A stretch of DNA of 64,000 nt from Vibrio xiamenensis (GCF_900100015.1 NZ_FNDD01000001.1:62001-126000), one strand, 5' to 3'; shown: positions 18,761 through 30,188, counted from the first letter of the stretch. A program made the numbers and translations. Notes: generated from the letters alone by a model not told the origin.

Positions 18761-20558
18761 GCTCCGTCCAGCTGAGCTCGCGATTGATCACACAGTTGTC
18801 ATCAATGCTCAGCACACCGGTTTCGCCTTTTACGGTATAGCCAGCCACGACTTTCATCTGTGGCAATTCATCCATTAAGCGGTAAGCATCCATCCCCAAA
18901 GCTTGCAGGCGTTTCTCTGCGTTTGAGTCTTTTGGCCACAACTCTTTCATTTGCGCTGCCAATTCTGGATCTGGATTGATCAGAATCGGTAGATCACTGT
19001 ATGCCACGCCAGACAAATCTTCATATTGAGTTTGTCCGGTGTTGCTACGTGAGTTAGAGAACAGTTTCGGTGGCTTAGTATCTGGGTTAATTGCTACTTC
19101 AATAAACGGTTTGATCAGCGTTAGTTCAGCACTGTTTGCCACAATGTAGACCGAGTCAATATCACGGCGGCTACGCGGCTGGGTTTCTAGCGGAATATTA
19201 AGCAGCGATTGCATTTGGGCAATGTGCTGCTGGCTGTCTTGTAGGCCAAAAATGTTATTGATGTTACGTTGCAGCTGACGTTTGTCACCAAATAGGCTTA
19301 CCGCCACCTTATTATCGCTATGCTCTTTCCACTCTTTTTCAAACGCTTCAACGACACGGTTACCTAAGTGACCGTTTGGCGCCAAAATCAGTGGGTAGCG
19401 ATAGCCTTTGTCATACAAGTGAATGGCCGCTTGAGCAACTTCTTGCTCTGGTGATAGCGCAAGATAGCAAGTGTTGATACCGGCCTCGAGCTCCTCTGGA
19501 ATATTCAGAGCCAGAGTCGGAATTGGCGTGCTGAAGTGCGATTGAGCTGCTTGCAGTTTCTCAACATTTTCTTTGATAAGTGGGCCAACGATAAAATCGA
19601 TGTTCTTTTCAAGGATAGTGTTTTCAATATCCTGCGCAGTCGATGCGTTGGTATCGATAACGGTCAAGGTGGCGTTTTCGTCACGGTCGTGATCGTTCAT
19701 CATTTCCAGTACAAAGCCGTCACGAATCAATTTTGCCTGCGGTGCAAACTTGCCAGACAGCGGCAGTAAGAGTGCGGTGTTCACTGGCTTAACGATTTTC
19801 AACTGCAGAATTTCGTCGATCGATTTGGGTGTGTATAAAGCCGCTGGGTGCTGCGGATTTTCATCGAGCCAGTTTTTAAACGAATTACGCAATTGCGGAA
19901 TATCGCTCGCCAATGACTTATTGTACATCGCAAGCTGTACCCAACCGTCAAACACGGCATCATCGCTGTTTGATCTTAGCGAACTAAGTTGAGTTTCATC
20001 GTACTGGTTGAGATTTTTCCAGATATTTTCTGAAAGTGATTGGCGCTCGGCAACGGGCGCGAACGTCTGCAGTCCAGATAATTGGCGAGCAACCTCAAAG
20101 TAGTTTTCACTCTTCGCGTATAGCGTGGCGCGAAGTTGGTAATACTCTTGCCATTGCGCATTTTCCAATGACCAGTTGCTATCAAAATTTAACGAGCTAA
20201 GCGCTTGGGCATCGTTACCTTGATTGATATATTGCTGCGCGCGAATTAATTGCCACTGCGCTTGTTGACGTTGAGTCATCTGAGTACGCGATAAGCGACG
20301 CGATAGATTGTCGGCTTGAGTAAAGTCATTGGCCTCGACAGACGCTTTGTACGCCATGATCAACCAATCCACTTGAAGCGCGCCTTCGCTGCTATCGGCT
20401 TGCATTAGGTAGCTTTCTGCCGTTTGTGTTGGTTCAAGAGTGATATCAACCGAGGTTGGGGTTGATGGCCCGGTTGAACAAGCGGCTAAGGTGATCGCTA
20501 ATGCTACAGGCGTTAAGATGCGTGGTACACTGAGTCTCTTATGGTGTTTCATGGCCAT
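18747..20558 (-). CDS. lpoA: Penicillin-binding protein activator LpoA
   Basis: LpoA is an outer-membrane lipoprotein that reaches through the periplasm to activate PBP1A. The 603-aa precursor has a lipoprotein signal with lipobox LAAC near residue 27. An N-terminal TPR-like helical domain (about 30-245) precedes a periplasmic-binding-protein-like domain (about 255-590, beginning TALLLPLSGKFAPQAKLIRDGF). Two ATGs six bases apart could start it; both keep the signal. It is first in the minus-strand unit and divergent from rsmI, with only 64 bases between them. Confidence 0.93.
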   Translation of the reverse strand: MAMKHHKRLSVPRILTPVALAITLAACSTGPSTPTSVDITLEPTQTAESYLMQADSSEGALQVDWLIMAYKASVEANDFTQADNLSRRLSRTQMTQRQQAQWQLIRAQQYINQGNDAQALSSLNFDSNWSLENAQWQEYYQLRATLYAKSENYFEVARQLSGLQTFAPVAERQSLSENIWKNLNQYDETQLSSLRSNSDDAVFDGWVQLAMYNKSLASDIPQLRNSFKNWLDENPQHPAALYTPKSIDEILQLKIVKPVNTALLLPLSGKFAPQAKLIRDGFVLEMMNDHDRDENATLTVIDTNASTAQDIENTILEKNIDFIVGPLIKENVEKLQAAQSHFSTPIPTLALNIPEELEAGINTCYLALSPEQEVAQAAIHLYDKGYRYPLILAPNGHLGNRVVEAFEKEWKEHSDNKVAVSLFGDKRQLQRNINNIFGLQDSQQHIAQMQSLLNIPLETQPRSRRDIDSVYIVANSAELTLIKPFIEVAINPDTKPPKLFSNSRSNTGQTQYEDLSGVAYSDLPILINPDPELAAQMKELWPKDSNAEKRLQALGMDAYRLMDELPQMKVVAGYTVKGETGVLSIDDNCVINRELSWTEHEAL

Positions 20559-20622
20559 GAGTTCTTTTCGCTATTAAGTGTAAAATTGTTTCTATATTAA
20601 TCGTTGAAGTGAAGCTAAACAA

Positions 20623-21486
20623 ATGACAGATAACAAAACATTGCCTGCCGAGGTTCCAACTTTGTACATTGTTCCGACACCAATTGGCAATTTGGGGGAT
20701 ATTACCCAACGCGCCTTGGAAGTGTTGTCTAATGTCGACATGATTGCCGCTGAGGACACTCGCCATACTGGCAAACTGCTTTCTCACTTCAATATTCAGA
20801 CCAAAACCTTCGCTTTGCATGATCACAACGAGCAGCAAAAGGCACAAGTTTTGGTGGAAAAACTTCTTCAGGGCGCGTCCATTGCATTGGTTTCCGATGC
20901 TGGCACGCCGCTGATCAGTGATCCAGGGTACCATTTAGTCAGCCAATGTCGTCATGCGGGCGTCAAAGTTGTGCCATTACCTGGTGCGTGTGCGGTGATC
21001 ACCGCATTAAGTGCCTCAGGACTTCCGTCAGACAGCTTCAGCTTTGAAGGCTTTTTACCGCCCAAAAGCAAAGGACGCAAAGATAAGTTTCTCGAAATTG
21101 CGAAAGTAGAGCGTACCTGTATTTTCTACGAGTCGCCACACCGGATTACCGATTCATTGCAAGATATGCTGGATATTTTAGGCGCAGATCGTCAAGTGGT
21201 GTTGGCTCGTGAGTTAACTAAAACCTTTGAGACGATTCAATCTCTGCCTTTGGGCGAGTTAATCGAGTGGGTCAACAGCGACGACAACCAACAGCGCGGT
21301 GAAATGGTTTTACTGGTTCACGGCCACCGTTCTTCCGAAGCCGACACTTTGCCAGATGAGGCCATTCGCACTTTAGGCATTATTGTCAAAGAATTGCCGC
21401 TTAAAAAAGCCGCTGCACTTACCGCTGAAATCTACAACCTTAAGAAAAATGCGCTGTACAAATGGGGTCTCGACAATCTCGATTAA
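20623..21486 (+). CDS. rsmI: 16S rRNA 2'-O-ribose C1402 methyltransferase
   Basis: RsmI methylates the 2'-OH of C1402 in 16S rRNA, near the P-site, using SAM. The 287-aa protein has tetrapyrrole-methylase family motifs: [35 protein letters not shown] and the SAM-binding [16 protein letters not shown]. It is divergent from lpoA, as in E. coli. RsmI pairs functionally with RsmH, also in this window, which N4-methylates the same base. Confidence 0.96.
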   Translation: MTDNKTLPAEVPTLYIVPTPIGNLGDITQRALEVLSNVDMIAAEDTRHTGKLLSHFNIQTKTFALHDHNEQQKAQVLVEKLLQGASIALVSDAGTPLISDPGYHLVSQCRHAGVKVVPLPGACAVITALSASGLPSDSFSFEGFLPPKSKGRKDKFLEIAKVERTCIFYESPHRITDSLQDMLDILGADRQVVLARELTKTFETIQSLPLGELIEWVNSDDNQQRGEMVLLVHGHRSSEADTLPDEAIRTLGIIVKELPLKKAAALTAEIYNLKKNALYKWGLDNLD

Positions 21487-21590
21487 GCCAGCTTTCGCCG
21501 ATTTTTAAGCTCTCAGTCGCAGCTTTCTTATCTTGAGTGCTTATAGTTTAACCAGATGGCGTCAAATTACGTGGGAATGCCGAAACTGCC

Positions 21591-21619
21591 TAGACACTGC
21601 CAGCGCTTATCTATACAAT
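21591..21619 (+). promoter_or_regulatory. rnpB promoter
   Basis: TAGACA (21591-21596) and TACAAT (21614-21619) are 17 bases apart. The predicted start falls at about 21627, exactly where the RNase P RNA begins. Confidence 0.75.
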
Positions 21620-21626
21620 CCGCCAC

Positions 21627-22018
<392 letters not shown>

Positions 22019-22028
22019 ATTTAAAAAA

Positions 22029-22056
22029 CAAAAAACCGCCTTAAGGCGGTTTTTTG
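22029..22056. terminator. rnpB terminator, also facing the outer-membrane protein gene
   Basis: ACCGCC-TTAA-GGCGGT is flanked by A-run and T-run directly after rnpB and 18 bases from the end of the converging gene. Confidence 0.88.
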
Positions 22057-22073
22057 TTTTTTAAGCTCGATAT

Positions 22074-22634
22074 CTAGAAGCGATATGCAGCACCCAAAGA
22101 CAAAGTTGCAACTTCTAAATCATTAAACTCGGTATATTCATATGACGCATCTAACGCAAATCTATCTGTGATATCAAATTGTACACCTGCACCTACAGCA
22201 ATGTTTGAATCACTTTCAGAACCACTAAGGTTATAGCCGTATCCTGAGTAACGGACATTTGCGGTCCCAGAAGCAAAGCCAATTAAAGCGTATGCACTGA
22301 AGTATTTATTTGCTCTATATGTAGGACCAAATAAGTAGGATGTGTAATCAAGTTCAATATTTGCACTTTCATATCCAGAATAAGCTGATTCTGAGAGATT
22401 GGTATACGTGAATGAGCCTATGAAACCGAAAGTTTCGTTTGCTCGTGCTCTGAATTTGATATTAATACCAGACGGATTTTCATCTGCATCTTCGCCGTAC
22501 ATTGATAGTGTACTTTGGGCATATGCTCCTGATATAGAATATTTTTTAACTTCTTTGAGAGTATCAGAGTTTGCGTATGCGCCGGTAGAAAGTAGAGCAC
22601 TAGTTAATATTACGGCGGTAGAAATGTTGTTCAT
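22074..22634 (-). CDS. Small outer-membrane beta-barrel protein (OmpX/Ail-like)
   Basis: A 186-aa precursor with a signal peptide (MNNISTAVILTSALLSTGAYA), then alternating polar and aromatic strands typical of an eight-stranded barrel. It ends in a terminal Phe (LSLGAAYRF), the signature recognised by the BAM complex. No enzyme motif is seen; the nearest recognisable type is the OmpX/Ail/OmpW-like barrel group, role unknown. The ATG at 22634 is chosen because GAGG lies just upstream; the in-frame ATG at 22646 is part of that hairpin region. The gene is visibly more AT-rich than its neighbours, which hints at later acquisition or low expression. Confidence 0.75.
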   Translation of the reverse strand: MNNISTAVILTSALLSTGAYANSDTLKEVKKYSISGAYAQSTLSMYGEDADENPSGINIKFRARANETFGFIGSFTYTNLSESAYSGYESANIELDYTSYLFGPTYRANKYFSAYALIGFASGTANVRYSGYGYNLSGSESDSNIAVGAGVQFDITDRFALDASYEYTEFNDLEVATLSLGAAYRF

Positions 22635-22640
22635 TGTTTT

Positions 22641-22661
22641 CCTCATTAGTGTGTAATGAGG
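22641..22661 (-). promoter_or_regulatory. Hairpin covering the ribosome-binding site of the outer-membrane protein gene
   Basis: On the minus strand CCTCATTA-CACAC-TAATGAGG is a perfect 8-bp inverted repeat with a 5-base loop. Its 3' arm contains the GAGG Shine-Dalgarno, 6 bases before the ATG. Paired, it would block ribosome binding. It could instead be a protein operator if transcription starts inside it. Confidence 0.55.
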
Positions 22662-22887
22662 ATATTTTCTATTTATACGAAATAAGTTCAGATTTTTTTG
22701 TGCTGATTGTGACTTTAGTTTTGCTTGGTATCTTTATGTTTTGTAAGTAATTATGTAGTTATTCGTTGCGTAAATGCATGGGAGGTAAATGATTGTATTT
22801 TGTTTATGTCATTAAGCATCGAAACCCAAATATGTTTTTAGGTTTGGTGGTCGGATAGTGGGTGATGCTTATATTTGCTTTTATGAT

Positions 22888-23046
22888 TTAAAGTATGCAG
22901 TTAATTATGTAAAATCTCCTACTATCCAAATCGAGGCACACAGGTTCTAATCACTCTAAGTTGTGTTTTTATTCTGTTATAGCTTTGCATATGGTTAATA
23001 GTTAACTCTCCCATCGTAACAAGCCGTTATGATGGGTTTTTTGCTT
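22888..23046 (+). ncRNA. Candidate small RNA with its own promoter and terminator
   Basis: The 553-base stretch between the outer-membrane protein gene and rsmH has no supportable ORF. On the plus strand, TTAAAG (22888-22893) and TAAAAT (22910-22915) are 16 bases apart. A strong intrinsic terminator lies at 23010-23046: 11-bp arms starting CCCATCG, loop AAGCC, then a T-rich tail. No plus-strand gene precedes that terminator after rnpB, which has its own, so an RNA of about 125 bases is the simplest explanation. It matches no small RNA that I recognise. Confidence 0.45.
23010..23046 (+). terminator. Orphan intrinsic terminator upstream of rsmH
   Basis: Arms of 11 bp (one G-U pair) around AAGCC are followed by TTTTTTGCTTTTT. 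It has no obvious protein gene upstream on this strand. Confidence 0.82.
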
Positions 23047-23187
23047 TTTACTGACGTAAATATTTTTGTAAGCAATAAACTTAGCGCAATATCACGTGTT
23101 ACTAGTCGCTAGAGGTGGCGATTATACGACAAATCGGTACACTGATGTGATCGAGCGCTTGCAGCGATAGTTTAGACGAGATACTCA

Positions 23188-24138
23188 ATGACTGAATCAT
23201 TCAAACACATATCGGTCCTGCTCAATGAATCGATTGACGGATTAAACATCAAACCCGACGGCGTATACATTGATGGTACTTTTGGCCGAGGTGGACACAG
23301 CCGAACGATTTTGTCGAAATTGGGTGAAAATGGTCGTCTCTATAGCATCGATAGAGATCCGCAAGCGATTGAAGAAGCGAAGAAAATTACTGACCCTCGT
23401 TTCACCATTATTCACGGGCCTTTTTCTGGTATCGCAGAATATGCCAAACAGTATCAGCTCGAAGGTAAAGTCGATGGCGTGCTGTTTGATTTAGGTGTCT
23501 CGTCGCCACAGCTTGATGACGCTGAGCGTGGATTTAGCTTTATGAAAGACGGCCCACTGGATATGCGCATGGATCCAACCTCAGGGATTCCGGTTTCTGA
23601 GTGGCTGGCAAAAGCGGATATCGATGATATTACTTGGGTGATTCGCGAATTTGGCGAAGACAAACACGCAAGGCGTATCGCGCGCGCTATTAGTGAATAT
23701 TGCGCCAACGAAGAAAACGAGCCACTGACTCGCACCTCGCAACTGGCAAAGCTGATTTCAGATGCAGCGCCAAAAAGTTTTAAAGAGAAAAAACATCCAG
23801 CGACACGCTCATTTCAAGCGTTTCGCATTTACATCAACAGTGAACTTGAAGAGATCGATAAAGCCCTAGTTGGCGCTGCGGGAGTGCTCGCGCCTGAAGG
23901 CCGTTTGTCGGTGATCAGCTTCCATTCACTGGAAGATCGTATGGTGAAGCGTTTTATGCGCAAAGAAAGCAAAGGGCCACAAGTGCCCCATGGTATTCCG
24001 ATGACCGAAGCGCAAATTCAAGCGCTAGGTAGTGCGAATTTAACCACCATAGGTAAAGCTATCAAACCGACTGATCAAGAAATTGAGATGAACCCTCGTT
24101 CTCGCAGCTCGGTATTACGTATCGCTGAAAAACTCTGA
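23188..24138 (+). CDS. rsmH: 16S rRNA N4-cytosine C1402 methyltransferase
   Basis: RsmH (MraW) N4-methylates C1402 of 16S rRNA using SAM. The 316-aa protein shows H-I-S-V-L-L-N-E-S at the start, the SAM motif [12 protein letters not shown] (28-39), and [10 protein letters not shown] near 101. The C-terminal [15 protein letters not shown] is typical. It is the first gene of the dcw cluster here, since no mraZ precedes it. ftsL starts 3 bases after its stop. Confidence 0.96.
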   Translation: MTESFKHISVLLNESIDGLNIKPDGVYIDGTFGRGGHSRTILSKLGENGRLYSIDRDPQAIEEAKKITDPRFTIIHGPFSGIAEYAKQYQLEGKVDGVLFDLGVSSPQLDDAERGFSFMKDGPLDMRMDPTSGIPVSEWLAKADIDDITWVIREFGEDKHARRIARAISEYCANEENEPLTRTSQLAKLISDAAPKSFKEKKHPATRSFQAFRIYINSELEEIDKALVGAAGVLAPEGRLSVISFHSLEDRMVKRFMRKESKGPQVPHGIPMTEAQIQALGSANLTTIGKAIKPTDQEIEMNPRSRSSVLRIAEKL

Positions 24139-24141
24139 TTT

Positions 24142-24459
24142 ATGAGCCAACCAAGCCCCAATCTCGCTAAGTTAATCGTTCGCGATCTGTTTACTGCAGG
24201 TCGTATTCCTCTGATTTTGCTGGTTTTGATTTTTGCATCGGCGATGGGAGTGGTGTTTATGACGCACCATACTCGCGATGCGGTGTCTGAAAAAGATCAA
24301 GCATTAAGCGAACGGGACCGCTTGGATGGTGAATGGCGCAACTTGTTATTAGAAGAAACCGCACTGTCAGAGCATAGTCGCGTGCAAAATATTGCCAAAG
24401 ATGAGCTGGAGATGAAACGTCCTGATGCGGACAAAGAAGTGGTGATTACGCTCAAATGA
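24142..24459 (+). CDS. ftsL: Cell division protein FtsL
   Basis: FtsL is a bitopic division protein that with FtsB and FtsQ activates FtsWI. The 105-aa protein has a short cytoplasmic part, one membrane helix (about 20-38) and a periplasmic coiled coil (about 45-90, DAVSEKDQALSERDRLDGEW). It overlaps ftsI by four bases. Identity rests on size, topology and position between rsmH and ftsI, since FtsL sequences diverge fast. Confidence 0.92.
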   Translation: MSQPSPNLAKLIVRDLFTAGRIPLILLVLIFASAMGVVFMTHHTRDAVSEKDQALSERDRLDGEWRNLLLEETALSEHSRVQNIAKDELEMKRPDADKEVVITLK

Positions 24460-26207
24460 CAACCAAGAAAAAAACGCCCAAACCGAATTCCAAATCGACT
24501 AAATCGACCCATTCAAGCAAGTCAAATACCGCGGCACCCATCCTTATTCAGTGGCGCTTTTATCTGATTTTACTCTTCGTGTTCAGCGCCTTTGCTCTGC
24601 TGATTGGCCGAATTGCCTACATCCAAATTATCCAACCCGACAACCTGATTAAACAGGGCGACTTGCGCTCAGTGCGCGCCAAAACATTGCATTCAGCACG
24701 CGGCATCATTTCCGATCGTAACGGCGAACCACTCGCGGTCAGTGTGCCGGTCGATGCGGTATGGGCAGATCCTGCGACGATTTTCAAACAGGGCGGCCTT
24801 GACGATATCGATCGCTGGCACGCACTGGCTGATGTGCTTGGCCTCAAACGTGATGATTTGATTAATAAAATTCGTGAAAACAAATCGCGGCGTTTTATTT
24901 ATTTGCAGCGTCAGGTTAGTGCTGCGATGTCGAATTACATTCGCGAACTAAAATTGCCGGGGATTGGGCTGAAATCCGAATCTAAGCGTTACTATCCTGC
25001 GGGAGAAGTCAGTGCTCACCTTGTGGGCGTGACCGGGATAGACGGTCACGGTTTAGAAGGCGTTGAGCGCAGCTACGACAAATGGCTCACAGGTGAAGCG
25101 GGCAAACGCATTATTCGTAAAGACCGTTACGGACGGGTGGTGGAAAACATCTCACTTGAAGAGCGTGAAGAGGGTAAGCCGCTTGAGCTGACGATTGATC
25201 AGCGCATTCAAGCCATCGCCTACCGCGCTATCAAACAAGCGGTTGCGGATTATCGTGCTACCTCGGGTTCGGCGGTCATTTTAGATGTCAAAACTGGCGC
25301 GGTGTTAGCCATGGTGAATGCGCCGTCTTATAACCCGAATAATCGCTCAGATTTACAATCGTTTAAGATGCGTAACCGAGTCATTACTGACGCAATCGAA
25401 CCTGGTTCAACCATCAAACCTTTTGTGGTGCAAGCCGCTCTTGATAATGGGACCGCCGATGAAAATACCATTATCGATACCGGTAATGGCCGCATGCGTA
25501 TTGGTGGTAGTACGGTGCGTGATTCCTCTGTTGTCGGAAAGGCGTCATTAACTAAAATTCTTAAGAAATCCAGTAACATCGGCGTGGCTCATCTCGCGTT
25601 AGGGATGCCGCTTGATTCATTACTCGGAATGTACAGCTCGGTCGGATTTGGCGAAGTGTCGGGTTTGAACTTAGTCGGTGAAACTACGGGTATTTTCCCT
25701 AATCGCCGCCGCTGGTCTAAGTTTGAAATTGCAACTTTGGCATTTGGTTACGGTATTTCGGTAACGCCGCTTCAGTTAGTGCACGCTTACGCAACCTTGG
25801 GCAACTTAGGTAAATATCAACCGATTCACATTATTGAAAACAACAAAGAAGACTTATCGCGCCAGGTGTTTAACCATGATAACGCGGAAAAAGTATTGAA
25901 AATGTTGGAAACCGTTACTCAGCCAGGTGGTACCGCTACTCAAGCTGCGGTGCCAGGCTATCGTATTGCGGCTAAAACTGGTACATCGCGCAAAGCCGAT
26001 GCGGGTGGCTACAGTGATGAATACGTCGCGCTGACCGCAGGTCTCGCGCCGGTCAGTGACCCACGGGTTGCTTTGGTGGTGGTGGTGAATGAGCCGCAAG
26101 GTGACTTGTACTACGGCGGTTCGGTTGCCGGCCCAGTGTTCTCTGAAATTATGAAAGGCACGCTCCAAATTCTCAACGTTGCCCCTGATGAGAACCGCTT
26201 TAATTAA
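24456..26207 (+). CDS. ftsI: Septal peptidoglycan transpeptidase FtsI (PBP3)
   Basis: FtsI crosslinks septal peptidoglycan in partnership with FtsW. The 583-aa protein has a basic cytoplasmic tail, one membrane helix (about 34-56) and the PBP dimerisation domain. The transpeptidase motifs are S-T-I-K (Ser318), S-S-N in [10 protein letters not shown] near 370, and K-T-G-T in [11 protein letters not shown] near 510. The Lys- and Ser-rich N-tail is usual. It overlaps ftsL by four bases and is followed by murE after 11 bases. Confidence 0.97.
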   Translation: MTTKKKTPKPNSKSTKSTHSSKSNTAAPILIQWRFYLILLFVFSAFALLIGRIAYIQIIQPDNLIKQGDLRSVRAKTLHSARGIISDRNGEPLAVSVPVDAVWADPATIFKQGGLDDIDRWHALADVLGLKRDDLINKIRENKSRRFIYLQRQVSAAMSNYIRELKLPGIGLKSESKRYYPAGEVSAHLVGVTGIDGHGLEGVERSYDKWLTGEAGKRIIRKDRYGRVVENISLEEREEGKPLELTIDQRIQAIAYRAIKQAVADYRATSGSAVILDVKTGAVLAMVNAPSYNPNNRSDLQSFKMRNRVITDAIEPGSTIKPFVVQAALDNGTADENTIIDTGNGRMRIGGSTVRDSSVVGKASLTKILKKSSNIGVAHLALGMPLDSLLGMYSSVGFGEVSGLNLVGETTGIFPNRRRWSKFEIATLAFGYGISVTPLQLVHAYATLGNLGKYQPIHIIENNKEDLSRQVFNHDNAEKVLKMLETVTQPGGTATQAAVPGYRIAAKTGTSRKADAGGYSDEYVALTAGLAPVSDPRVALVVVVNEPQGDLYYGGSVAGPVFSEIMKGTLQILNVAPDENRFN

Positions 26208-26218
26208 GAGATAGAGAC

Positions 26219-27718
26219 ATGACACAAGCTCAAGTGATGACCCTAGGTGAGCTCGTCTCACCTTGGTGTGATATTTCCGCCCATGCGGTCGCTCAATTAC
26301 CCGTTCGCGAGTTACAACTCGACAGTCGAAAAGTCACTCCGGGCACGGTTTTTGTTGCCATTCAAGGCCATGCGATGGATGGACGTCAGTTTATTTCCGC
26401 TGCGACCCAGTCTGGTGCCAGCGCGGTGATTGCTCAAGCCGATGAGCAGCACGCCCATGGCGATATCATAATGCACCAGCCAAGTGATGTACCGATTCTC
26501 TATCTCAACGACCTCAATCAACATCTTTCAGCGCTAGCGATGCGTCTGTATCCGCTGGCGTCTAATCAACTGATTGCCGTGACCGGCACCAACGGTAAAA
26601 CCACCATCAGCCAATTGATTGCTCAATGGCTTGAATTACTTGGGCGCCGCGCCGCGGTTATGGGAACCACGGGTAATGGCTTTTTAGCCAATCTCCAGCA
26701 AGCCGCCAATACCACCGGGAATGCGATTGAAATTCAGCAGACTTTAAGCGAACTAGAGCAGCAAGGTGCACAGTTCACTGCACTTGAAGTCTCTTCTCAT
26801 GGTCTGGTTCAAGGGCGAGTTCGTAACTTACCGTTTCAAGTTGGCATTTTTTCCAATTTAAGTCGCGACCACTTGGATTATCACGGCACGATGCAAGAGT
26901 ATGCCAAAGCCAAGATGAGCTTGTTTACTGAGCATGATTGCCAGCAAGCGGTATTAAACATCGACGATCAAGTTGGCGCGCAATGGATTAGCCAATTACC
27001 TCAAGCGATTGGTGTGTCGCTGCAGCCGCAATCCGACTCTGCAAAGCACGTTTATGCAACGGATGTGACCTACAGTGAGCAGGGCATCAGTTTGTCATTT
27101 TCTGGTCGATTTGGTGACGGGAAGTTGACCGCACCGCTCATAGGTCAATTTAACGCTAGTAATTTATTATTAGCATTGACGACTTTACTGGCCTTGGGGT
27201 TCAATAAATCCGACCTGATTGATTGTGCTGGTCAATTAAAACCTGTGATTGGACGAATGGAATTATTCCAACAAACGGGCAAAGCCAAAGTCGTGGTTGA
27301 CTACGCACATACGCCAGATGCGCTTGAAAAAGCGTTGTCAGCATTGCGCGTGCATTGCCAAGGGCAACTATGGGCGATTTTCGGCTGTGGCGGCGATCGC
27401 GATGCGGGTAAACGCCCGATGATGGCACAAATCGCGGAACGTCTGGCCGACCAAGTGATTTTGACCGATGACAACCCGCGCAGTGAAGACCCAAACACCA
27501 TCATTACCGATATGCAAAACGGCTTGACCTCGCCGCAAAAAGCGGCGGTTGAGCACGACAGATTTCGCGCATTGGCTTTTGCTCTTGAACAAGCGTCAGA
27601 AAACGACATTGTTTTACTTGCAGGGAAAGGTCACGAGGATTATCAAGTAATTGGAAGTCAAACCGTGCACTACTCTGATCGCGAGAGTGCTGCTCAGCTG
27701 TTGGAGGTAGCGTTGTGA
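26219..27718 (+). CDS. murE: UDP-MurNAc-tripeptide synthetase (meso-diaminopimelate adding)
   Basis: MurE adds meso-diaminopimelate to UDP-MurNAc-L-Ala-D-Glu using ATP. The 499-aa protein has the Mur ligase P-loop TGTNGKTT (near 121), the ALEVSSHGL segment, and the substrate-selecting DNPRSEDP motif (near 421) diagnostic for the diaminopimelate type. ATG follows a GAGATAGAGAC stretch. It overlaps murF by four bases. Confidence 0.97.
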   Translation: MTQAQVMTLGELVSPWCDISAHAVAQLPVRELQLDSRKVTPGTVFVAIQGHAMDGRQFISAATQSGASAVIAQADEQHAHGDIIMHQPSDVPILYLNDLNQHLSALAMRLYPLASNQLIAVTGTNGKTTISQLIAQWLELLGRRAAVMGTTGNGFLANLQQAANTTGNAIEIQQTLSELEQQGAQFTALEVSSHGLVQGRVRNLPFQVGIFSNLSRDHLDYHGTMQEYAKAKMSLFTEHDCQQAVLNIDDQVGAQWISQLPQAIGVSLQPQSDSAKHVYATDVTYSEQGISLSFSGRFGDGKLTAPLIGQFNASNLLLALTTLLALGFNKSDLIDCAGQLKPVIGRMELFQQTGKAKVVVDYAHTPDALEKALSALRVHCQGQLWAIFGCGGDRDAGKRPMMAQIAERLADQVILTDDNPRSEDPNTIITDMQNGLTSPQKAAVEHDRFRALAFALEQASENDIVLLAGKGHEDYQVIGSQTVHYSDRESAAQLLEVAL

Positions 27719-29076
27719 TCACATTAAAACTGAGTGAGATTGCCTCGGTTGTTGAGGGCCAATTAATTGGCCAAGATGAAGAAATTGATTCGGTATCAAC
27801 CGATACTCGAACCCTAGAAGTCGGCGCGCTGTTTGTTGCGCTTATCGGTGAGCGCTTTGACGGTCATGATATGGCAGCAACGGCTCTAGAAGCTGGCGCC
27901 AAAGTGCTGCTGGTGAGTCGAATCCTTAACGATGTTACTGCGCCGCAAATCCTCGTTGAAGATACCAAGTTGGCGCTTGGACAAATAGGCGCTTATGTTC
28001 ATCAGCGCTGTCAAACACCGACGGTGGCGATTACCGGTAGCTGTGGCAAAACCACAGTCAAAGAGATGGTTGCCAGTATTTTGTCGGCCCAAGGCCAAGT
28101 GCTGTATACCGCTGGCAACTTCAATAATGATATTGGTGTGCCGCTTACGCTGTTGCGTTCTACGCCGCAAGATAGTTTTGCGGTACTGGAATTAGGCGCT
28201 AACCATATTGGTGAGATTGCCTACACGACTAAACTGGTTAAGCCGCAAGTGGCGCTAGTGAATAATGTCGCCGCTGCACATTTAGAAGGTTTTGGCAGTA
28301 TTGATGGCGTTAAGCAAGCCAAAGGTGAAATCTACCAAGGGCTGGAACCTGGCTCTGTCGCCGTCGTCAATTCGCAAAGCAATGGCGGCTCTTATTGGAG
28401 TGATGTGTTAGCCGATAAGCGAGTGAAAACCTTTTCCCTTGCCGATGTGAATGCCGATTATTTCGCGTCGGATGTTGTGCTCAACGCGCAAGGTGAGGCG
28501 TTCTTTGTGCTGCACACCCCTATTGGCGAAGTGTCGATTCAACTAGCCATCGCAGGTAAACACAATGTGGCTAATGCATTGGCCGCAACGGCACTGGCGC
28601 TAGAGATGGGCGCTAGCCTCGACATGGTCAAAAACGGTCTTGGTCAATTGCAGAACGTAAAAGGGCGCGTTGAAGTGGTGAAGCTTAGCGATAGCATCAC
28701 TCTTATCGATGACAGTTATAATGCCAGCGTACCAGCCATGAAAGCAGCCATAGACTTGTTGGCGAATTATCAGGGGCAACGTTGGTTGGTTTTGGGCAAT
28801 ATGGCCGAGCTTGGCGAGGAAAGTCTTGCACTTCACCGTCAAGTCGGGGAACATGCTGCCCCATTCCATTTCGAGCATGTATTGACCTACGGCGAAGACG
28901 CGCGAGCGATCTGCGATGCATGCCAAGGAACGCATTTTAATAACCACCAAAGCATGGTGGATTTTATTCTGCAGCAATTAAACGAATCTCAAGATACTCA
29001 GCACACTTTGCTCGTAAAAGGCGCAAACAGTGCGGGAATGAGTAAAGTCGTCGCTGCGCTTAAGGAGAACTATTAA
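27715..29076 (+). CDS. murF: UDP-MurNAc-tripeptide--D-alanyl-D-alanine ligase
   Basis: MurF joins D-Ala-D-Ala to the UDP-MurNAc-tripeptide, completing the cytoplasmic precursor. The 453-aa protein carries the P-loop [11 protein letters not shown] (near 107), [24 protein letters not shown], and [11 protein letters not shown] near 337. The start is a GTG within the murE stop (GTGA). Its stop shares one base with the mraY start. Its D-Ala-D-Ala substrate must come from a ligase encoded elsewhere, as no ddl gene is in the cluster. Confidence 0.97.
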   Translation: MITLKLSEIASVVEGQLIGQDEEIDSVSTDTRTLEVGALFVALIGERFDGHDMAATALEAGAKVLLVSRILNDVTAPQILVEDTKLALGQIGAYVHQRCQTPTVAITGSCGKTTVKEMVASILSAQGQVLYTAGNFNNDIGVPLTLLRSTPQDSFAVLELGANHIGEIAYTTKLVKPQVALVNNVAAAHLEGFGSIDGVKQAKGEIYQGLEPGSVAVVNSQSNGGSYWSDVLADKRVKTFSLADVNADYFASDVVLNAQGEAFFVLHTPIGEVSIQLAIAGKHNVANALAATALALEMGASLDMVKNGLGQLQNVKGRVEVVKLSDSITLIDDSYNASVPAMKAAIDLLANYQGQRWLVLGNMAELGEESLALHRQVGEHAAPFHFEHVLTYGEDARAICDACQGTHFNNHQSMVDFILQQLNESQDTQHTLLVKGANSAGMSKVVAALKENY

Positions 29077-30158
29077 TGATTATTTGGCTTGCCGAACTGC
29101 TACAGCCATACTTTTCTTTCTTTCGATTGTTTGAGTATTTGTCTTTTCGAGCCATTCTCAGCATTCTCACCGCACTCGCACTCTCTTTGTGGATGGGACC
29201 TCGCCTAATTAAGCGTTTACAACTTTTGCAAATTGGCCAAGTCGTGCGTAACGATGGGCCAGAATCCCACTATAGCAAACGCGGAACCCCGACCATGGGC
29301 GGAATCATGATTCTCGCCTCGATCGCAATCACGGTATTGCTGTGGACCGATCTTTCTAACCCTTATGTCTGGGCTGTGCTTGCAGTATTACTTGGCTATG
29401 GCGTGGTGGGTTTTGTCGATGACTATCGTAAAGTCGTGCGTAAGAACACCGATGGCTTGATCGCGCGCTGGAAATACTTCTGGCAGTCGGCGATTGCTTT
29501 GGTCGTCGCGTTTGCTTTGTACGTTCACGGCAAAGATACCGCCGCGACACAACTGGTGGTGCCATTTTTCAAAGACATCATGCCGCAACTGGGCTTGATG
29601 TATATTGTGCTGACCTATTTTGTGATTGTGGGTACCAGTAACGCGGTTAACCTTACCGACGGTTTGGATGGTTTGGCTATCATGCCAACTGTGTTGGTTT
29701 CTGCGGGGTTTGCGGCGATTGCTTGGGCAACCGGTAACGTTAACTTCGCCAACTATTTGCACATTCCATATATTCCATACACCTCTGAGTTAGTGGTGTT
29801 CTGTACGGCAATGGTCGGTGCTGGGCTTGGATTCTTGTGGTTTAACACCTATCCAGCTCAAGTGTTTATGGGCGATGTTGGCTCCTTAGCATTGGGCGGC
29901 GCGCTTGGCACTATCGCGGTATTGGTTCGCCAAGAATTCGTATTGGTGATCATGGGCGGTGTGTTTGTCATGGAAACGCTGTCGGTGATTCTGCAAGTTG
30001 GCTCATACAAACTGCGTGGTCAACGTATCTTCAGAATGGCGCCAATTCACCATCACTACGAATTGAAAGGCTGGCCAGAGCCACGGGTTATCGTGCGTTT
30101 CTGGATTATCTCCATTGTGTTGGTGCTATTTGGTTTAGCGACGCTCAAAGTCCGCTAA
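29076..30158 (+). CDS. mraY: Phospho-MurNAc-pentapeptide transferase MraY
   Basis: MraY transfers phospho-MurNAc-pentapeptide to undecaprenyl phosphate, forming lipid I at the inner membrane. The 360-aa polytopic protein (about ten helices) has the family motifs [17 protein letters not shown] with paired Asp residues, [13 protein letters not shown], and [12 protein letters not shown]. The C-terminal [17 protein letters not shown] is also typical. Its start overlaps the murF stop. A perfect hairpin lies between it and murD. Confidence 0.97.
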   Translation: MIIWLAELLQPYFSFFRLFEYLSFRAILSILTALALSLWMGPRLIKRLQLLQIGQVVRNDGPESHYSKRGTPTMGGIMILASIAITVLLWTDLSNPYVWAVLAVLLGYGVVGFVDDYRKVVRKNTDGLIARWKYFWQSAIALVVAFALYVHGKDTAATQLVVPFFKDIMPQLGLMYIVLTYFVIVGTSNAVNLTDGLDGLAIMPTVLVSAGFAAIAWATGNVNFANYLHIPYIPYTSELVVFCTAMVGAGLGFLWFNTYPAQVFMGDVGSLALGGALGTIAVLVRQEFVLVIMGGVFVMETLSVILQVGSYKLRGQRIFRMAPIHHHYELKGWPEPRVIVRFWIISIVLVLFGLATLKVR

Positions 30159-30188
30159 GTCTTGAACAGTACACAGTTTTATTTTTCG

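Noticed and set aside
22399..22656. 85-codon plus-strand frame over the outer-membrane gene
   Set aside because: It is antisense to a gene with a clear signal peptide and beta-barrel C-terminus, and has no family features.
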